NCBI RefSeq assembly: GCF_002154225.1
Contig: NZ_MTSE01000008.1
Location: forward strand, 124,001-188,000
Direction: 5' to 3'
DNA length: 64,000 nucleotides
Origin: Hymenobacter crusticola
GTDB taxonomy: Bacteria; Bacteroidota; Bacteroidia; Cytophagales; Hymenobacteraceae
Each line of letters begins with the position of its first letter. Positions within the stretch are counted from its first letter, which is position 1. Position numbers and translations under genes: made by a program. Below, in pieces: positions 49,070 through 58,503 of the stretch. Under the pieces are notes generated by a model, which saw only the letters and a list, made by a program, of their open reading frames with translations, had not been told where the DNA came from and did no database searches.

Positions 49070-50862
49070 CTAACGGGTTGCACCAACTGTGGGGCAATGG
49101 CAGCGGCGGGCCGCTCGCCGATCTGCTGGCGCCACATGGCGTAGTAGAGCCCTTTCTGCTCCAACAGTTCCTCGTGGCGTCCTTGCTCGGCAATGTGGCC
49201 GCGCTCCAGCACGAAGATGCGGTCGGCGTGCAGGATGGTGCTCAGGCGGTGGGCGATGAGGATGGTGACGTGCTGGCGCGAGCCCGATAACTCCCGCACC
49301 GTCCGCCCAATTTCTTCTTCCGTGAGCGAGTCGAGGGCCGAAGTGGCTTCGTCGAACACCAGCAGGGTAGGTTTGCGTAGGAGCGCGCGGGCGATGCTCA
49401 AACGTTGCTTCTCCCCACCCGATACTTTTACGCCGCCTTCCCCAATGATGGTATCAAGACCTAGGGGGGCGCGGGCCAGGAGCGTATCGGCGGCAGCTTG
49501 GTGCAGGGCGCGCAGGCATTCCTCGTCGGTGGCTTGCGGCGCCACGAAGCGCAGGTTTTCACGGATAGTGCCGGCAAAGAGCTGCGTGTCCTGGGTTACG
49601 AAGCCGATTTGCTCCCGCAACGTATCGAGGTCTAGTTGAGCCCCGGGGATGCCGTTGTAGAGAATCTGGCCGCTGGCGGGCGGGTAGAGGCCCACCAGGA
49701 GCTTAACCAGCGTGGTCTTGCCCGAGCCCGACGGCCCGACGAAGGCAATGGTTTCGCCGAGCTTGGTAGTGAACGTGATGCCGGCCAAGGCGGGCACGCT
49801 GGCCGAAAGGTGCTGGAAGCGAACCTGCTCGAAAGCGAGGGTCTGAATCTTATCGATGTGCTGCGGATGTGCGGGCTTTATTTCCTTTGGCGTTTCAAGA
49901 ATCTGCTGGTAGTTGGCCAGCGAAGCTTCTGTTTCGCGGTACACGTTAATGATGGTACCCATTTCCTGCAACGGCCCGAAGATGGCGAAGGAGTAGATGA
50001 AGAACGAGAAGAACTCGCCCACGGAAATAATCTTCTGCACTACCAAGAACAGCAGCATTAGCAGAATGATGTTGCGCATCAGGTTCACGAAGGTGCCCTG
50101 CACGAATGACAACGAGCGCAAGTAGCGCACCTTCTTTAGCTCCAGCTTCAGAATCTTGTCGGTGGTGTTGTTCAGGCGGAGCGTTTCCTGCTGGGCTAGG
50201 CCTAGGCTTTTAATCAGCTCAATGTTGCGTAGGCTTTCGGTGGTAGAACCTGCTAAGGCCGTGGTTTCGGCTACGATGGTTTTTTGGATAACCTTGATGC
50301 GCTTACTCAACACCAAACTCAGCGACCCGAGCAACGGGATGGTCAGGAAGTACACCATCGCAATGGGCCAGTATACGCTGACGGCGTACCAGGTCACGAA
50401 GATGATGGCCACCAGCGAAATAAACAGCACGTTGACGAAGCTCTGAATCAGCTTCTCCACATCGGTGCGGACCTTCTGGAGCTTGCCCAGAGTCTCGCCC
50501 GAGCGCTGATCCTCAAACACTTGGTAAGGCAATTCTAGCGAGTGGCGCAAGCCATCGGAATACAACTGCGCACCTAGGCGCTGGGTGATGACGTTGGTGT
50601 AGTAGTCCTGAAAGTTCTTGGCAATGCGCGACACCATCGCCACACCCATCGCCTTGAGAATCAGGATGCCTGCTCCGGTAGCCAGAAATTGCCAGAAGCT
50701 AGGTCGCACGGTGCTGCCTAGGGTCGGCGTGACGTAGCGGTCAATAATTTGCCGCAGAATGTAGGGGTCGAGGAGAGAAAATATCTGGTTGATGGCCGCC
50801 AGCAACAAGGCTAGGGCCAACAGGCCCCAGTAGTTGCGGAGGTAGCTGTAGAGAAGTTTCAT
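49066..50862 (-). CDS. ABC exporter, fused permease/ATPase (MsbA/peptide-export type)
   Basis: A 598-residue half-transporter. Six membrane helices lie in residues about 15-310 (YWGLLALALLLAAINQIFSL, WQFLATGAGILILKAMGVAM). The nucleotide-binding domain has Walker A IAFVGPSGSGKTTLVKLLVG, the Q-loop IGFVTQDTQLF, signature VSGGEKQRLSIARALL, Walker B TLLVFDEATSALDS and H-loop LIAHRLSTI. It is a type IV exporter. Substrate (lipid, peptide or drug) is not predictable. The last gene on this strand before the exosortase locus, it stands alone. Confidence 0.95.
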   Translation of the reverse strand: MKLLYSYLRNYWGLLALALLLAAINQIFSLLDPYILRQIIDRYVTPTLGSTVRPSFWQFLATGAGILILKAMGVAMVSRIAKNFQDYYTNVITQRLGAQLYSDGLRHSLELPYQVFEDQRSGETLGKLQKVRTDVEKLIQSFVNVLFISLVAIIFVTWYAVSVYWPIAMVYFLTIPLLGSLSLVLSKRIKVIQKTIVAETTALAGSTTESLRNIELIKSLGLAQQETLRLNNTTDKILKLELKKVRYLRSLSFVQGTFVNLMRNIILLMLLFLVVQKIISVGEFFSFFIYSFAIFGPLQEMGTIINVYRETEASLANYQQILETPKEIKPAHPQHIDKIQTLAFEQVRFQHLSASVPALAGITFTTKLGETIAFVGPSGSGKTTLVKLLVGLYPPASGQILYNGIPGAQLDLDTLREQIGFVTQDTQLFAGTIRENLRFVAPQATDEECLRALHQAAADTLLARAPLGLDTIIGEGGVKVSGGEKQRLSIARALLRKPTLLVFDEATSALDSLTEEEIGRTVRELSGSRQHVTILIAHRLSTILHADRIFVLERGHIAEQGRHEELLEQKGLYYAMWRQQIGERPAAAIAPQLVQPVS

Positions 50863-51073
50863 GAGAGGGAAAGGGCAATACTATAGAGATAAGTGTCGAG
50901 CCTAGGTAGAAGTTTTAGCGCGTACTATTTCTCGACAGACAAAAGATATTGTGTCTAACGACCTAGCAACTGAAAGGCGTGTTATAACTTAAAGAGCAGA
51001 GTAAATGGAGATTTGTAACGATTTGTATATTAGCCATAAGAAAGTTATTTATATTATTTTAGTTGTATTCTGC

Positions 51074-51745
51074 ATGCGCTTATTCCTTGTTGCTTCTGTA
51101 CTTGTGCTTCATGCTAGCTTTAGCTCAGCTCAACAAACGCCTATTCCGCGCTTCTACGGGGGGGTACAAGCCTTTGTCAGCAGCTTCCCTATCTTCTATC
51201 CTGGTGCTACTAATTCCTATCTAACTTATTCCGGACCAGTTGAGCTACTTGCAGGCTACCGCTTTGCTCCGCGCTGGGCTATGCAAGTCGGTTGGATTGG
51301 AACTCGGAAGGTCTATCACGATGGAAACCACTATGTGGATCCCACCACTGGTGGCGATGTAGTGAATATGAGTCGGGAAGACCGCCGCAATACGGCCATT
51401 CCAGTGTTAATGCGCTACTCTTTGACGCGCAAGATGGCGCATCGAGTGCAGTTTGACGTGCTAGCTGGAGTGACCCTCGTGCACGCTTCCTATGAGAGGC
51501 GCGCCACACGGTTGGTAGATGAGCAACTTGTTTTTGATGATCGTAAAGTCAACAAAGCCACGAATATAGCGCTTTGTATTGGGCCGAGCATCCGCTATTC
51601 TTTAGGGTCACATTTAGGATTGATAGCTCATTATGGGCACAATGGAACTCTCAATCCACGTCATAAGGCAGGTTCTCCTATTTTGGCCACTGGCTTCGCC
51701 AATACCTTCACAGGAGGGATACACTACCGATTTGGTTATAAGTAA
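51074..51745 (+). CDS. Outer-membrane beta-barrel protein (OmpA-like porin fold)
   Basis: A 223-residue precursor. The signal peptide is MRLFLVASVLVLHASFSSAQ. The mature protein alternates short beta strands typical of an eight-stranded barrel: FYGGVQAFVSSFPIFY, VELLAGYRFAPRWAMQVGWI, IPVLMRYSLTRKMAHRVQFD, IALCIGPSIRYSLGSHLGLI, and a C-terminal FTGGIHYRFGYK strand with an aromatic. It resembles the outer membrane beta-barrel (OMP_b-brl) domain family. The start at 51074 was chosen for the signal peptide. The frame from 51005 adds a non-signal leader. Gene orientation converges with the RND operon 16 bp away. Confidence 0.82.
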   Translation: MRLFLVASVLVLHASFSSAQQTPIPRFYGGVQAFVSSFPIFYPGATNSYLTYSGPVELLAGYRFAPRWAMQVGWIGTRKVYHDGNHYVDPTTGGDVVNMSREDRRNTAIPVLMRYSLTRKMAHRVQFDVLAGVTLVHASYERRATRLVDEQLVFDDRKVNKATNIALCIGPSIRYSLGSHLGLIAHYGHNGTLNPRHKAGSPILATGFANTFTGGIHYRFGYK

Positions 51746-51760
51746 GGGAATAAATACACT

Positions 51761-53254
51761 TTACTCCCAGCCGCCCCCGAGCGCTTTGATAAGATTAACG
51801 GAGTAGCGAAGCTGGTCAGCTTGCGTTTGCACCACGAGGCGAGCCGCCTCCAGGGTCTGGCGGTCGGCATCCACTACCTCGAAGTAGGTGGTAAGGCCGC
51901 GGTTGTACCGTTCGCGGGTGAGCAGTCCGGCCAAGCGGGCGGCTCGCAAAGCACGCTGTTGGGCTTCGAGTTGAGCGGCACTTTGCTGCACGTCGGCCAA
52001 CGAGGTTTCTACCTCCTGAAACGCCGTGAGGGCCGACTGCTGGTAGCTAGCCGTGGCTGTGTTGAAGCGAGCTTCGGCTAGTTGTTGGTTGGAGCGCAAG
52101 CGGCCACCGTTGAAAATTGGGATACCGAGCGTGCCCCCTAGGTAGTACGTATAACTCTCATTGAGCCGCGCTATTTCGCTGAACTGGGCGCTCTGCGGAC
52201 CAATGTAGCCGTTGAGCAGCACGGTGGGCCGGCGCGCTAGGCGGGCCGCGTCGATGCGGGCGTCGGCGGCGGCGAGTTGGCGCTCGGCGCGCTGCAAGTC
52301 GGGGCGGCGGGCTAGCAGAGTTGTTGGCACGTTCGTCGGTACGGAAGGAGCGGCTAGCACCGTTGGGCGCGGCGCTACGGTGAAGCTGCTGGCCGGCTGG
52401 CCGCACACCGTAGCGAGGGCAGCCACGTAGCCCGCCCGTTGGCGCTGCACTTCTATGCGGCTGGCGTCTACGTTGGCTAGCTCAGTTTCGGCGCGGCGTA
52501 CGCCAATCTCGTTGTCCACGCCGGCTTTGAAGCGGGACTGCACGAGCTGTAGGTTTTGCACTCGGGCTTCGCGGGTGCTATCGAGCACCCCTAGGTCGGC
52601 GTCGAGGCCACGGATGGTGAAATAGTAGCTAGCTGCATCCGTAGTGAGCGTGAGCTGCACCACGCGCACATCGGCTTCGGCTGCTTGCTGGTCCGTTTCG
52701 GCGGCGCGCACGTTGCTGCGAATCCGGCCCCACACGTCCACCTCGTAGTTTACGTTGATGGGGATGTAAAACTGCTGTTGGCTGATACCAATCACGGTGG
52801 CGTTCGGGAACTGCACCGGTCGCAACGCCGACAAATGGCTCTTGTACACCGAGGGGTTGAGCGTTACTTCGGGCGTGCGGTAGGAAGTAGCATTGCGCAC
52901 CGTGGCCCGTGCCTCCTCCACCCGCGACACGGCCGCGCGGGCGTTGAAGTTGTTGGCTAATGCCTGCTGCTCCAGTGTGTTTAGGTCGGGGTCGTTGTAG
53001 AGCGTCCACCAAGAGGGCGCCTGCGGCGCCTGGTTGAGGGGAGCGGGCGTCGTGGGCACCGGGGTCGGACTGGCTGGCTGCGGCGGAGTCGCAGGGTTTG
53101 TAATAGGAGCAGAACTATTGTTTTGCCACTGCGTTGGTGTCGCTACATCAGGCGCTTTGTAGTGCGAGGTAGTAGCGCAACCCGCCAGCCACAGCCAGCC
53201 GATACCAAAGCTCAAACGACGAAAGAGAGAACAGGGACTATTCAAAAACTTCAT
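51761..53254 (-). CDS. RND efflux outer-membrane factor (OprM/NodT family lipoprotein)
   Basis: A 497-residue outer-membrane channel. SFGIGWLWLAGCATTSHYKAP carries a lipobox (LAG|C). A Pro/Thr-rich linker follows, then two TolC-like repeats: LNTLEQQALANNFNARAAVSRVEEA and RRPDLQRAERQLAAADARID (the conserved RPDI-like motif), with YEVDVWGRIRS, the NodT hallmark. It forms a trimer spanning the outer membrane and periplasm. It is the third gene of the operon after the pump (54764) and adaptor (53446), separated from the adaptor by 191 bp containing a hairpin element that may reduce its expression. Confidence 0.95.
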   Translation of the reverse strand: MKFLNSPCSLFRRLSFGIGWLWLAGCATTSHYKAPDVATPTQWQNNSSAPITNPATPPQPASPTPVPTTPAPLNQAPQAPSWWTLYNDPDLNTLEQQALANNFNARAAVSRVEEARATVRNATSYRTPEVTLNPSVYKSHLSALRPVQFPNATVIGISQQQFYIPINVNYEVDVWGRIRSNVRAAETDQQAAEADVRVVQLTLTTDAASYYFTIRGLDADLGVLDSTREARVQNLQLVQSRFKAGVDNEIGVRRAETELANVDASRIEVQRQRAGYVAALATVCGQPASSFTVAPRPTVLAAPSVPTNVPTTLLARRPDLQRAERQLAAADARIDAARLARRPTVLLNGYIGPQSAQFSEIARLNESYTYYLGGTLGIPIFNGGRLRSNQQLAEARFNTATASYQQSALTAFQEVETSLADVQQSAAQLEAQQRALRAARLAGLLTRERYNRGLTTYFEVVDADRQTLEAARLVVQTQADQLRYSVNLIKALGGGWE

Positions 53255-53336
53255 TGCGAAGTGGTGAAAGCTAGGTAAGAGGGAGATAAGGATAGTTGAT
53301 AATAAGATAGTTGTAATTGCTAGGATAGAAGTAAGA

Positions 53337-53431
53337 CCATCATGCTGCGCTGGCCGAAGCCTCTCGCTTGTGGTCGTTGTAAGAGGAATCAGCCGTCAGC
53401 ACGCGAGTCTTTGGCAAGCTCAGCATGACGG
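53337..53431. repeat. Imperfect long hairpin, GTCATGCTGAGC-type repeat
   Basis: The ends CCATCATGCTGCGCTGGCC and GGCAAGCTCAGCATGACGG form arms of about 35 bp with several mismatches, around a loop containing GGTCGTTGTAAGAGG. The GTCATGCTGAGC..CTCGCGTGCTGAC pattern is, from general knowledge, a dispersed repeat in Hymenobacter-like genomes. It sits between the adaptor and outer-membrane genes of the RND operon. Confidence 0.6.
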
Positions 53432-53445
53432 CCAAGCACGTTCCG

Positions 53446-54666
53446 TTAATGTCCTGCATCGGCCACCGGCGACGATACGCGCGGACGGTCGGGGTCGTAG
53501 GGGCGTTCGGGCGCGGTCGGTTTGGCGGGGCCTTCGGGCTTCTTCGGCGCCTCGGCTACTTTGGTCTGCACGATCTGTCCTTCTTCCAGCGTTTCGGCGG
53601 GGTTGATGACCAGCAGTTCGTGGCCTTGTAGGCCTTTCGTTACTTCCAGCTGCGCGCCAAAGTCGCGGCCGGGAACGATGGGTTGGTAGTGCACTTTCTT
53701 GTCCTGAATTACCACCACTTGGGGGTTCGTGCCGCCGGGCACCAGCGAGTTAGCCGAGATGATAACGCTAGGAGCCGTGCGAATCAGCTTAAAGCGCACC
53801 TGGGCAAACATGCCCGGCAACAGCTTCTGGTCGCGGTTCGGAATCTTTACCTCCGTGCGCATGGTGCGGGTCGAGGTGTTCAGGGCACCCGCCGTGCGCG
53901 ATACAATGCCTTCGAACTTGCGGTCGGGATACTCAGGTACCAGCACGTCGGTGTGCATCCCCACCTTGATGCTCGGTACGAAGTTCTGCGGCACTTCCAC
54001 GAAGGCACGGATGGTATCGGTTTGCTCGATCTTGAACAGCTGCGCGCCCTCGGCCGTGTTGGGCGACACCAGCGAGCCGACTTCCACGTTACGCTGCGTC
54101 ACGATGCCGCTGAACGGGGCCACCACCTGGCGAAAACCCTGCTGGGCAATCAGGCGCTGCACGCCGGCGCGCTGTGCCGCGTACTGGGCCTGGCTTACAT
54201 CGAGTTCTTGCTTGGAAATAGCGCCGGGCAGCTCCACGCTTTGCAGACGGTTGTAGCTGGTTTGGGCCAGACCTAGGTTGGCGCGGGCCTCCGCAATTTG
54301 CTGGTCAAGCTCGGGGGTAGAAATCACCGCCATCAGTTGGCCTCGCCGCACCCGCGTGCCGATGTCGGTGCGCCAGGTTTTTACAAAGCCATTGGCTTGG
54401 GCAAACACGAAGGTTTCGCGGTTCGAGCGGGTGTCGGCGGGGAGCTGCACCTGCGTGGTATCCGGCGAGGGATTCGCGGCTTGCACCGTCACGATGGGGG
54501 CCGCCGAGGCTTCCGTGCGCGCATCGGCTTTCAGTTCCTTGTCGTGGCGCAAGCGCGGTAGCAGACCTACTAGGAGCAGACCGCCAAAAACGAGAAGCAC
54601 AAGGAGAATGGTAATCCAAAAACGGCGTTTGCTGCGGGGCGCGTTGTAGTCAGCAGAATTGTCCAT
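53446..54666 (-). CDS. RND efflux periplasmic adaptor (membrane fusion protein)
   Basis: A 406-residue protein. An N-terminal membrane anchor RFWITILLVLLVFGGLLLVG lies at about residues 15-35. A lipoyl-like half domain follows (ETFVFAQANGFVKTWRTDIG, VRRGQLMAVISTPELDQQIAEA), an alpha-hairpin (residues about 125-180), then the second lipoyl half QGFRQVVAPFSGIVTQRNVEVGSLV and a beta-barrel. The C-terminal 40 residues are Pro/Lys/Glu-rich and likely disordered. It links the inner pump to the outer channel. The start at 54666 gives a short cytoplasmic N-terminus before the anchor. It lies 97 bp downstream of the pump gene. Confidence 0.93.
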   Translation of the reverse strand: MDNSADYNAPRSKRRFWITILLVLLVFGGLLLVGLLPRLRHDKELKADARTEASAAPIVTVQAANPSPDTTQVQLPADTRSNRETFVFAQANGFVKTWRTDIGTRVRRGQLMAVISTPELDQQIAEARANLGLAQTSYNRLQSVELPGAISKQELDVSQAQYAAQRAGVQRLIAQQGFRQVVAPFSGIVTQRNVEVGSLVSPNTAEGAQLFKIEQTDTIRAFVEVPQNFVPSIKVGMHTDVLVPEYPDRKFEGIVSRTAGALNTSTRTMRTEVKIPNRDQKLLPGMFAQVRFKLIRTAPSVIISANSLVPGGTNPQVVVIQDKKVHYQPIVPGRDFGAQLEVTKGLQGHELLVINPAETLEEGQIVQTKVAEAPKKPEGPAKPTAPERPYDPDRPRVSSPVADAGH

Positions 54667-54763
54667 AATTCTATTTTCGAGTTTCTCGCGGAGGCTTGTA
54701 GAGGGAAGGCGCTGAGGCCTACCGAGGTCGACTTCTGCAAACCCCCGCGAGAAATTAATATTA

Positions 54764-57700
54764 CTAGTGTACGAGCTCAGGCTCGGCAGGCTGCTCTTCA
54801 ACGGGCCTTTCTTCCTGCTTCTTCAGGTAGCTGAACATGATGGGAACGAAGAACAAGGTAGTCACCGTGGCTAGCATGATACCGCCAATCACGGCGCGGC
54901 CGAGCGGGGCGTTTTGTTCGCCACCTTCCCCTAGGCCCAGCGACATCGGCAGCAGACCAATCGTCATGGCCAAAGCCGTCATCAACACGGGGCGCAGACG
55001 GGTGTAGCCGGCATCCAGCGCCGCGTCGAGGGGCGACAAAGTAGGCTCTTCCTCGCGGCGCTCGTTGGCGAAAGTCACCAGCAAGATACTGTTGGCCGTC
55101 GCCACGCCGATGCACATAATGGCACCCATGAGCGAGGGCACGCTGAAGGTGGTTTGGGTCACAAACAGCATCCACAAAATGCCCGACATAGCGCCCGGCA
55201 AGGCAGTGATGATGATGAAGGGGTCGAGCCACGATTGGAAGTTGACCACCATGAGCATGTAAACCAGTACGATAGCGCCAATCAGTCCGATGCCTAGGCC
55301 AATAAACGACGTGCGCATGCTGTCTATCTGCCCACGAACTGTAATGGTAGTGCCTTTCGGCAGGTTCTTCTCCGTTTCAGCAATGATCTTGCGAATGTCG
55401 GTGCTGACGCTACCTAGGTCGCGGCCTTCCACGCTGGCGTACACATCCAGCACGCGCTGAATGTTGTAGTTACTGGCGACGGCCGTTGTTTTGGTGCGGC
55501 GCACCACGGCGAAGTTGCTCAGCAGCTGCGTTGCATTCTGCGTGGCGCTGGTCACGCCAATGTTTTGCAACTCATCCAGCGTACCTAGCTCCCTGGTAGG
55601 TGTTTGCACGGCCACGGTGTAGTTCACGCCGTTTTGTGGGTTCAGCCACTGGTTGGGGTTGGTCTGGGTGCTGGAGCTGAGGTTCACGAGCACGTTGTTA
55701 GCAATATCGCGCTGCGACAAGCCCGCTTGCTGGGCCCGCAAACGGTCCACATCCAAGCGGATCTGCGGCTGGTCGAAGGCTTGGTACACAAAGGCATCCA
55801 CCACGCCTTCCACGTCGGCAATCTGCTCTTTCAGCTTGGTGGCAATCTTCTGATTGGCTTCCTTGTTACGGCCCACTACCTGAATATCAATCGGGGCGGG
55901 CAGACCGAAGTTCAGGGTCTGATTCACAATGTCGGCGGCTTGGAAGAACACGCTCAGGTCGGGGTGCTCTTTTCTCAACCGGCGACGAATCTCGGTGATG
56001 TACTCGGCCGTGGGGCCATGCTCTTCCTTCATCGACACCAGAATCTCGCCGTCACCGGCACCGATAGTGGGGTTGTCGCTCAGAATCAAGTTGATCGGTA
56101 CTACTGGCAGGCCAATGTTATCGAGCACCAGGTCTAGCTCATCGGCCGGAATAACATCGCGAATTACCTTCTCTACTTGGGCAAAGCGGCGTTCTGTTTC
56201 CTCCACCCGCGTGCCCGTAGGAACCCGAATGTGCAAGCGCAGTTGACCCGCGTCAACCTTGGGAAAGAAGTTTTGCCCAATGAACGGGTACAAGCAGCCC
56301 GAGCACACAAACAGCACGGCGAAGCACGTCACCACGGTGCGGCGGTGGTGCAGGGACCAAGCGAGGGCACCCCGGTAGCTTTCGCGGAACTTCTCGAAGC
56401 CATGGTCGAATGCCTTGTGCACGCGCCAGACCCAGCTACGCTCGATGCCTTCGGAGGCACGGCGCTCGGCGTCGGTGATGGGCAACTCGTCGTCTTCCTC
56501 GGGCGATAGGCTGGCGTGCTGCTTCTCGTAATTCTCGCGCAGCAACTGCTCTAAGCGAGCTTCCTGAGTACTTACCGGGTGGTCGTCACGCACTTCCGAG
56601 CTAGGTAAGTGGGCGCCGCCTTCCTTGTGGTAAATCGGCAGCTCCTTGCGCAGCAGGTACATTACCATCGTCGGTACCAGCGTCCGGGAGAGCAGGTAAG
56701 AAGCTAGCATGGCGAAGATGACGGCCATGGCCAGCGGGGCGAAAATGGACGAGGCCGCACCTGCCAGGAAGAACACCGGCACGAACACAATACAGATAGC
56801 CAGCGTGGCTACCAAAGCCGGCGTAGCAATCTGCTGGGCGCCATCGAGGATCGAGCGTTTCAGCCCTTTCTTCATGCCCATGTTGCGGTGAATGTTCTCG
56901 ATTTCCACCGTCGCGTCGTCTACCAGGATACCTACGGCCAGTGACAGGCCGCTCAGGGTCATAATGTTAAGCGTCTGGCCGAGCAGCTTCATCACAATGA
57001 TGCTGACCAGAATCGACAGCGGAATCGACAGGGCAATGATGAGCGTAGAACGCCACGAACCAAGGAACAGCAGGATCATCAAGCCTGTAAGAGCCGCCGC
57101 AATACATGCCTCCGTGACTACCCCTTTAATAGAGGCCTTCACAAAGAAAGACTGGTCGAACAGCAGCTTGATGTTCAGGCCGGCTGGGGCCGAGGCTTCA
57201 ATCTTGGGTAGCTGCTGCTTCACCCGATCAATGATGTCGAGCGTACTGGCGGCGCCGGTCTTCAGGATCGGGATGATGGCGGTGCGGCGGCCGTTCTGAC
57301 GCACGATGTTCTGCTGCACCGCGAAGCCTTCATGTACGAAGGCCACGTCGCGAATGTAGATCGTGCGGCCGTCTACTTGCTTGATGGGCAAGTCGTTGAG
57401 GGTGGCAATAGCTTCGGGGCTACTGTTGAGGCGTACGTCGTACTCGCGGCTGCCGATCTTGGCCGAGCCGGCCGGCAGTGTGAGGTTCTGGGACGTAAGG
57501 GCATTCACTACGTCGTTGGCCGACAAGCCGCGGCCAGCCAGCGCCTCCGGGTTCAGGTCTACCATGATCTGCTTGGGCTTACCGCCGTTGGGCTGCAATA
57601 CCGAAGCGCCCTGCACTACCGCGAGACCCGGACGAATGAATGCGTTACCCGCGTCGTATAAGTCCGACTCACCTAAGTTGTTGGAACTCAAGCTGGTTTG

Positions 57701-58120
57701 TGCAATCGGCACGTTGGAAGCCGAGTAGCGGATGATGAGGGGCGGCGTGATGCCAGGGGGCAACACACGCAGCAGCGTCTGAGTAATAGCGGTGAGCTGA
57801 GCCACGCCGGCTTCCACGTTGGTGCCGGGCTGGAAAAACACCTTAATCAAGCCCACACCCTTGAGTGACTGCGACTCGATGTGCTCGATGTTGCTAACGG
57901 TGGTGGTGAACGCCCGCTCGTTGATAATGACGATCCGCTGGTTCATTTCCTCCGGGCTGATGCCGGCGTACGTCCACACCACGCCCACCACGGGAATGTT
58001 GATTTCCGGAAAAATATCGACCGCCATGTTGCGGATGGTCATGATGCCGCCCAGCAAGATCAGCAAGGACATGACCACGAAAGTATACGGGCGCGAAAGC
58101 GCCAATCGAACTATCCACAT
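54764..58120 (-). CDS. RND efflux pump, inner-membrane permease (HAE1-like)
   Basis: An 1118-residue resistance-nodulation-division transporter with twelve helices and two large periplasmic loops. ALSRPYTFVVMSLLILLGGI at the N-terminus, PTGTRVEETERRFAQVEKVI and the helix-4 segment LSGLSLAVGILVDDATVEIEN (with the proton-relay Asp pair as VDDA) identify the hydrophobe/amphiphile class rather than the metal CzcA class (DxxxDxxxE). A cytoplasmic insert of about 90 acidic residues lies between helices 6 and 7. It is first gene of the pump-adaptor-channel operon. A 14-bp palindrome lies 34 bp upstream. The substrates are unknown. Confidence 0.95.
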   Translation of the reverse strand: MWIVRLALSRPYTFVVMSLLILLGGIMTIRNMAVDIFPEINIPVVGVVWTYAGISPEEMNQRIVIINERAFTTTVSNIEHIESQSLKGVGLIKVFFQPGTNVEAGVAQLTAITQTLLRVLPPGITPPLIIRYSASNVPIAQTSLSSNNLGESDLYDAGNAFIRPGLAVVQGASVLQPNGGKPKQIMVDLNPEALAGRGLSANDVVNALTSQNLTLPAGSAKIGSREYDVRLNSSPEAIATLNDLPIKQVDGRTIYIRDVAFVHEGFAVQQNIVRQNGRRTAIIPILKTGAASTLDIIDRVKQQLPKIEASAPAGLNIKLLFDQSFFVKASIKGVVTEACIAAALTGLMILLFLGSWRSTLIIALSIPLSILVSIIVMKLLGQTLNIMTLSGLSLAVGILVDDATVEIENIHRNMGMKKGLKRSILDGAQQIATPALVATLAICIVFVPVFFLAGAASSIFAPLAMAVIFAMLASYLLSRTLVPTMVMYLLRKELPIYHKEGGAHLPSSEVRDDHPVSTQEARLEQLLRENYEKQHASLSPEEDDELPITDAERRASEGIERSWVWRVHKAFDHGFEKFRESYRGALAWSLHHRRTVVTCFAVLFVCSGCLYPFIGQNFFPKVDAGQLRLHIRVPTGTRVEETERRFAQVEKVIRDVIPADELDLVLDNIGLPVVPINLILSDNPTIGAGDGEILVSMKEEHGPTAEYITEIRRRLRKEHPDLSVFFQAADIVNQTLNFGLPAPIDIQVVGRNKEANQKIATKLKEQIADVEGVVDAFVYQAFDQPQIRLDVDRLRAQQAGLSQRDIANNVLVNLSSSTQTNPNQWLNPQNGVNYTVAVQTPTRELGTLDELQNIGVTSATQNATQLLSNFAVVRRTKTTAVASNYNIQRVLDVYASVEGRDLGSVSTDIRKIIAETEKNLPKGTTITVRGQIDSMRTSFIGLGIGLIGAIVLVYMLMVVNFQSWLDPFIIITALPGAMSGILWMLFVTQTTFSVPSLMGAIMCIGVATANSILLVTFANERREEEPTLSPLDAALDAGYTRLRPVLMTALAMTIGLLPMSLGLGEGGEQNAPLGRAVIGGIMLATVTTLFFVPIMFSYLKKQEERPVEEQPAEPELVH

Positions 58121-58153
58121 AAACTAGAAAACAAAAGTGGCTTCGACCAAAGG

Positions 58154-58167
58154 TCCGCCGCGGCGGA
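58154..58167. promoter_or_regulatory. Palindrome upstream of the RND operon (candidate operator)
   Basis: TCCGCCGCGGCGGA is a perfect 14-bp GC palindrome, 34 bp from the pump start. On the minus strand it leads directly into CCTTTGG, possibly part of a -7 box. The adjacent divergent MarR-GNAT gene could encode the regulator. The remainder of the spacer 58168-58466 shows no gene or other structure. Confidence 0.45.
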
Positions 58168-58466
58168 TGAGGGAAGTATGAAATAGGGGCCTTCTTGCCA
58201 CTGGGTAGCAGGGATAAGCGCTAGGTAGTGCTAAAACCTTTCAGTGTATAGACATTCCTCTGCGCAAAAAGGACGCATCCAACGTCGAAAAAAACAGAAG
58301 CGTAGGGGCACAGAACTACGAGGAACACTTCTAACTGCTTCGTTTGGCTATTGTTATAGTCGTCATCTGATTTCAAGAAAGAAAGTAGCTAGGTCGGCCG
58401 TGAGGCAGCGAGATGTTGACAGCAGTACGGCTCATTTCTAAACCCGGCTGTAAAAATAAGATATAA

Positions 58467-58499
58467 TTGTGTAAGTGCTTACGTAATTATTTAAATTTG
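58467..58499 (+). promoter_or_regulatory. Promoter with internal palindrome before MarR-GNAT gene
   Basis: TTG at 58467-58469 and TAAATTTG at 58492-58499, spacer 22 (one longer than the usual range). Inside the spacer, GTAAG-TG-CTTAC (58471-58482) is a 5-bp inverted repeat where a MarR-type repressor could block the promoter. The start codon is 4 bp after the -7 box, so the transcript may be nearly leaderless, or another promoter exists. Confidence 0.55.
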
Positions 58500-58503
58500 T
58501 TCT

